Assembly (NCBI RefSeq): GCF_016801985.1
Contig: NZ_JAEVLS010000002.1
Location: forward strand, 558,001-622,000
DNA from: Steroidobacter gossypii
GTDB taxonomy: Bacteria; Pseudomonadota; Gammaproteobacteria; Steroidobacterales; Steroidobacteraceae
Reading direction: 5' to 3'
Length of the DNA stretch: 64,000 nucleotides
Position 1 is the first letter of the stretch; every line of letters starts with the position of its first letter. The notes beneath the pieces are model-generated. The model was not told the DNA's origin. It made no database searches and was given only the letters and a program-made list of their open reading frames with translations. Below, piece by piece: positions 60,893 to 64,000 of the stretch. The position numbers and the translations under genes were made by a program.

Positions 60893-60914
60893 CGGGCCCC
60901 CGGTGAGGGGCCCG
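60893..60914 (+). terminator. Attenuating hairpin between pstS and pstC
   Basis: CGGGCCCC / GGGGCCCG, 8-bp perfect stem with a CGGTGA loop, 14 bases after the pstS stop, no T-tract. Such hairpins commonly set a high PstS to PstCAB ratio. Confidence 0.6.
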
Positions 60915-60980
60915 AATGTGAGCCCAAGTCTGGGCTAGCGGGCGCCATGCCACTACAATGGCGCCCTTTTCGCGGGCGCA

Positions 60981-61910
60981 GTGTTTATGGCGGCGACAAA
61001 ATCCGAAGAGCTGATATCGCGCAGCGGCTTGCGTTATCGCAAGGTCCGCGACCGCATCATCGAGACTCTGCTGCTTGCATCCGCCCTGGTTGCCGTGTTC
61101 ACCACGCTGGCCATCGTCGCCATCCTGCTGATCGAATCCGCCGCGTTCTTCGAGCATGTCTCGCTCAAGGAATTTCTCACCGACACCATGTGGACGCCGC
61201 TGTTCGCCGACGCCCATTACGGCATCTTGCCGCTGGTCGCGGGTACGCTCACCACCACCATGGTCGCGCTGTGCGTGGCGGTGCCGGTGGGCACAGCCAT
61301 CGCGATTTATCTGAGCGAGTTCGCGTCGCATCGGCTACGCGAAACCGTGAAACCCATCCTGGAATTGCTGGGCGCGGTGCCGACGGTCGTGTACGGCTAC
61401 TTCGCGCTGATGGCGGTGACGCCGCTGTTACAGAAGATCTTTCCCGAGCTGCCGGGCTTCAATATGTTGAGCGCGGGTCTGGTGATCGGACTCATGATCG
61501 TTCCATATGTCGCGTCGGTGAGCGAAGACGCGATGCGCGCCGTGCCGCGCTACATGCGCGAAGGCTCGTACGCGATGGGCGCGACGCGCTTGCAGACGGC
61601 GTTGCGCGTGGTCGTGCCGGGCGCGTTCTCCGGACTCGCCGCTGCTTTCATTCTCGGCATCTCGCGTGCGGTGGGTGAGACCATGGTGGTCGCCATCGCC
61701 GCTGGCATGCAGCCGAACTTCACTTTCGATCCCACCGAGCAGGCCGCCACCATCACAGCGTACATCGTGCAGGTGAGTCTCGGCGATCTGCCTCACGGCA
61801 GCATCGGTTATCAAAGTATCTTTGCCGCCGGTCTGGTGCTGATGTTGATCACTCTGTTCTTCAACGTGATCGGCTTCTCGCTGACGCGTCGATTCCGCGA
61901 GGCGTACTGA
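60981..61910 (+). CDS. pstC: Phosphate ABC transporter permease PstC, 309 aa
   Basis: Inner-membrane permease subunit: six transmembrane helices, the first at residues about 30-53 (IETLLLASALVAVFTTLAIV), and the coupling EAA loop MREGSYAMGATRLQTALRVV followed by SGLAAAFILGISRAVGETMV. GTG 60981 is taken as start; ATG 60987, two codons later, is equally possible since neither has a strong ribosome binding site. Its TGA shares a base with the pstA ATG. Confidence 0.95.
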   Translation: MFMAATKSEELISRSGLRYRKVRDRIIETLLLASALVAVFTTLAIVAILLIESAAFFEHVSLKEFLTDTMWTPLFADAHYGILPLVAGTLTTTMVALCVAVPVGTAIAIYLSEFASHRLRETVKPILELLGAVPTVVYGYFALMAVTPLLQKIFPELPGFNMLSAGLVIGLMIVPYVASVSEDAMRAVPRYMREGSYAMGATRLQTALRVVVPGAFSGLAAAFILGISRAVGETMVVAIAAGMQPNFTFDPTEQAATITAYIVQVSLGDLPHGSIGYQSIFAAGLVLMLITLFFNVIGFSLTRRFREAY

Positions 61911-62860
61911 TGTCGAGCATCCCTCACGGCAACGTGCCCGCGTATCTGAACCCGGACTCGATCCGTCGCGGCTTGTCGCGGCGGAAAACGCTGGATCAGG
62001 TGTTCGTGCTGGTCGGCCTGATCCTGATGCTGGCCTGTCTGGGCATCCTGGCGGTGCTGTTCCTGGATCTGGTGATCGACGGCTCGCAGCGCTTCGGCTG
62101 GGACTTCTTCACCAACTTCCCGTCACGTCGCGCCGAGCGCGCCGGCATCCTGGGCGCCTGGGTGGGCACGTCGCTGATCATGCTGGTGACGGCGTTCTGT
62201 GCGGTGCCGGTCGGCGTGGCCGCCGCGATTTATCTCGAAGAGTACGCGCCGAAGAACTGGTTCACCGCCATCATCGAGATCAACGTGACCAATCTCGCGG
62301 GCGTGCCTTCGATCGTCTACGGCCTGCTGGCGCTGGGCTTGTTCGTGTATCAGTTTGGCTTGGGGCAGAGCATTGCGGCGGCGGGTCTGACGCTCGCGTT
62401 GTTGATTCTGCCCATCGTGATCGTGGCCACGCGTGAGTCGATCCGCGCCGTGCCGAAGTCGATTCGAGAGGCGGCGTATGGTTTGGGCGCGACGCGTTGG
62501 GAAGTGACCAAGGATCATGTGCTGCCGTATTCGACCGGCGGCATTCTCACCGGCATGATCCTGGGCCTGTCGCGCGCCATCGGCGAGACCGCGCCCATCA
62601 TCACCATCGGTGCGCTGAGCTTCATCGCGTTTCTGCCGAGCTCGCCGTTCACCAGCGAGTTTCCGTTTATTTCGTTTCAGTGGCTGAACGATCCGTTCAC
62701 CGCCATGCCCATTCAGATGTTCAACTGGGTGTCGCGTCCCGACCAGGCCTTCCAGGCCAACGCGGCTGCGGCCGGCGCCATTCTGCTCGCCATGACGCTG
62801 CTCATGAACGCGGTGGCCATATGGATCCGCTACCGCTTCCGCAAAAAGATCAATTGGTGA
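61910..62860 (+). CDS. pstA: Phosphate ABC transporter permease PstA, 316 aa
   Basis: Second permease subunit, six transmembrane helices (e.g. [20 protein letters not shown]). It has the EAA coupling loop [20 protein letters not shown] and [20 protein letters not shown], the usual PstA signature. ATG 61910 overlaps the pstC stop (TGATG). The stop is 5 bases before the preferred pstB ATG. Confidence 0.95.
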   Translation: MSSIPHGNVPAYLNPDSIRRGLSRRKTLDQVFVLVGLILMLACLGILAVLFLDLVIDGSQRFGWDFFTNFPSRRAERAGILGAWVGTSLIMLVTAFCAVPVGVAAAIYLEEYAPKNWFTAIIEINVTNLAGVPSIVYGLLALGLFVYQFGLGQSIAAAGLTLALLILPIVIVATRESIRAVPKSIREAAYGLGATRWEVTKDHVLPYSTGGILTGMILGLSRAIGETAPIITIGALSFIAFLPSSPFTSEFPFISFQWLNDPFTAMPIQMFNWVSRPDQAFQANAAAAGAILLAMTLLMNAVAIWIRYRFRKKINW

Positions 62861-62865
62861 CCGCC

Positions 62866-63795
62866 ATGGAAACCACTGCCAAACCAGGCACCGCGAAATC
62901 AGGCGGCGGCGCACCCATCCAGGAGACTGCCTTGCGTAACGAAGAACCTGCCCGCTCGAGCCAGTCGTCGGTGGGACCCGCGACGCCCCGGGTTGCCATC
63001 GCTGTGGACGACACGCGCCAGGCGCGCGCCATCACCAGCGTCAAAGCGCAGGTCGAGAACCTGAATTTCTACTACGGCCAGAATCGCGCGCTGAAGAACC
63101 TGTCGATTCCGATCGCGGACAAGCAGGTGACGGCGCTGATCGGCCCGTCGGGCTGCGGCAAGAGCACGTTCCTGCGATGTTTCAATCGCATGCACGACTT
63201 GCAGCCGGACACGCGTTACGAAGGCAGCATCACGCTGCATCCGGACAACCTCAATCTGGTCGGCTCGGGCATCGATCCGATCGAGGTGCGCATGCGCATC
63301 GGCATGGTGTTCCAGAAGCCGAACCCGTTTCCCAAAACCATTTTCGAGAATGTCGCTTACGGGCTGCGCCTGCGCGGCGTTCGCAGCCGGGCCACATTGG
63401 CTGAGGAAGTGGAGAAGGCGCTTCGCGGCGCCGCGCTGTGGGATGAAGTGAAGGATCGTTTGCAGGATTCGGCGCTGGCGTTGTCCGGCGGTCAGATGCA
63501 GCGTCTGTGTATTGCGCGTGCGCTGGCGACTAAGCCGGAAATTCTGTTGTTCGACGAGCCGACCTCGGCGCTCGATCCCATCGCCACTGCGAAGATCGAA
63601 GAGCTGATCTCGACCTTGCGCGACCAGGTCACGGTGCTGATCGTGACTCACAACATGCAGCAGGCCGCGCGCGTGTCCGACTACACCGCCTTCATGTACC
63701 TTGGCGAGCTCATCGAGTTCGACGAGGCCGCCAAGATCTTCACCAACCCGAGCAAGAAGGCGACCGAAGATTACATCACCGGCCGTTACGGCTGA
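62866..63795 (+). CDS. pstB: Phosphate ABC transporter ATP-binding protein PstB, 309 aa
   Basis: ATPase of the Pst system. Walker A is [21 protein letters not shown]-loop [11 protein letters not shown], signature [16 protein letters not shown], Walker [15 protein letters not shown] and switch His [10 protein letters not shown]; the RMHDL and [10 protein letters not shown] segments are typical of PstB. It carries a 45-60-residue Pro/Ser/Ala-rich N-terminal extension not found in most PstB proteins (about 260 aa). GTG 62857, overlapping the pstA stop, is an alternative start. Confidence 0.96.
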   Translation: METTAKPGTAKSGGGAPIQETALRNEEPARSSQSSVGPATPRVAIAVDDTRQARAITSVKAQVENLNFYYGQNRALKNLSIPIADKQVTALIGPSGCGKSTFLRCFNRMHDLQPDTRYEGSITLHPDNLNLVGSGIDPIEVRMRIGMVFQKPNPFPKTIFENVAYGLRLRGVRSRATLAEEVEKALRGAALWDEVKDRLQDSALALSGGQMQRLCIARALATKPEILLFDEPTSALDPIATAKIEELISTLRDQVTVLIVTHNMQQAARVSDYTAFMYLGELIEFDEAAKIFTNPSKKATEDYITGRYG

Positions 63796-63802
63796 GCTCG
63801 CG

Positions 63803-64000
63803 ATGGCGCAGCTGCCCGATCCGGTCGAAGGCCACATCGCCAAGGCCTTCGACGCCGCGCTCTCCGATCTGCGGCTGCAAATCGTGAGCATGGGCGGGCT
63901 GGTGATCGATCAGGTGTCCGCTGCTGTTCGCGCGCTGCTCGATGGCGATGCGACGGTCGCTGAGCTCGTGTTGTCGCGAGAACATACCGTCAATGAATTG
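63803..64000 (+). CDS. phoU: Second PhoU protein, 5' part, runs off the window
   Basis: 66 codons are visible without stop: ATG 63803, 7 bases after pstB, then GHIAKAFDAALSDLRLQIVS, MGGLVIDQVSAAVRALLDGD and LVLSREHTVNEL, aligning to the N-terminal helices of PhoU (LRxxxxxMGGLVxxQ.. AxxALxxxD). Being directly behind pstB, this is the canonical pst-operon phoU; the copy at 57143 is the extra one. Confidence 0.85.
   Translation, partial: MAQLPDPVEGHIAKAFDAALSDLRLQIVSMGGLVIDQVSAAVRALLDGDATVAELVLSREHTVNEL

Overview
The window is high-GC, densely coded bacterial DNA. Several traits point to a gammaproteobacterium of the Steroidobacteraceae/Xanthomonadales-like kind: two large TonB-dependent receptors, a type V autotransporter, a GTP-type PEP carboxykinase, DsbB, DusA, DinG/TsaB, and a complete PhoB/PhoR-Pst phosphate regulon. 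The genus is inferred from gene style, not from a marker gene. No rRNA, tRNA, CRISPR array or intact insertion sequence was seen.

Region 1 (1-6.8 kb): the 3' part of a giant autotransporter, an unknown 248-aa protein, and a decayed secreted-protein relic. Region 2 (6.8-16.9 kb): a nucleoside-scavenging locus. It holds an adenosine deaminase pseudogene, a PfkB kinase, a TonB receptor, a tight operon (NupC-type transporter, TrpF-like protein, nucleoside hydrolase, phytase-like esterase), a LacI-family regulator and a ribokinase. Four AAACGTTT-centred palindromes sit in front of these units and make a coherent regulon: outer-membrane uptake, inner-membrane uptake, base-ribose cleavage, ribose phosphorylation. 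Region 3 (17.2-19.9 kb): a GH115 xylan alpha-glucuronidase with its own putative operators.

Region 4 (20.3-27.8 kb) is the most unusual part. A translationally coupled pair (FAD oxidoreductase, then an HTH-NACHT NTPase) is divergent from a compact five-gene operon encoding an alpha/beta hydrolase-like exported protein, a multi-pass membrane protein, a 48-aa lipoprotein, a patatin-like lipoprotein and another lipoprotein. Region 5 (27.8-39.5 kb) is accessory DNA with many gene relics (beta-galactosidase, DUF305, cupin, M14 peptidase, BON domain). Between them lies an apparently functional stress/redox set: SRPBCC, DUF1080, zinc alcohol dehydrogenase, zinc ribbon, TAT-exported SDR, a LysR/MDR pair and a Crp/Fnr regulator.

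Region 6 (39.5-53.2 kb) is mostly core: dusA, an M28 peptidase, an FHA-linked class III cyclase, a beta-helix lipoprotein plus TonB receptor, pckG, a DUF11 protein, a dinG-like helicase and tsaB. Region 7 (53.3-64 kb) is the phosphate regulon: phoB-phoR, a porin, phoU, dsbB, then (across dapE on the other strand) pstS-pstC-pstA-pstB and the start of a second phoU, with three Pho-box-like sites. Frameshift relics with single-base deletions (add, cupin) may be true decay or sequencing errors; the truncated relics cannot be explained by base-calling errors alone.
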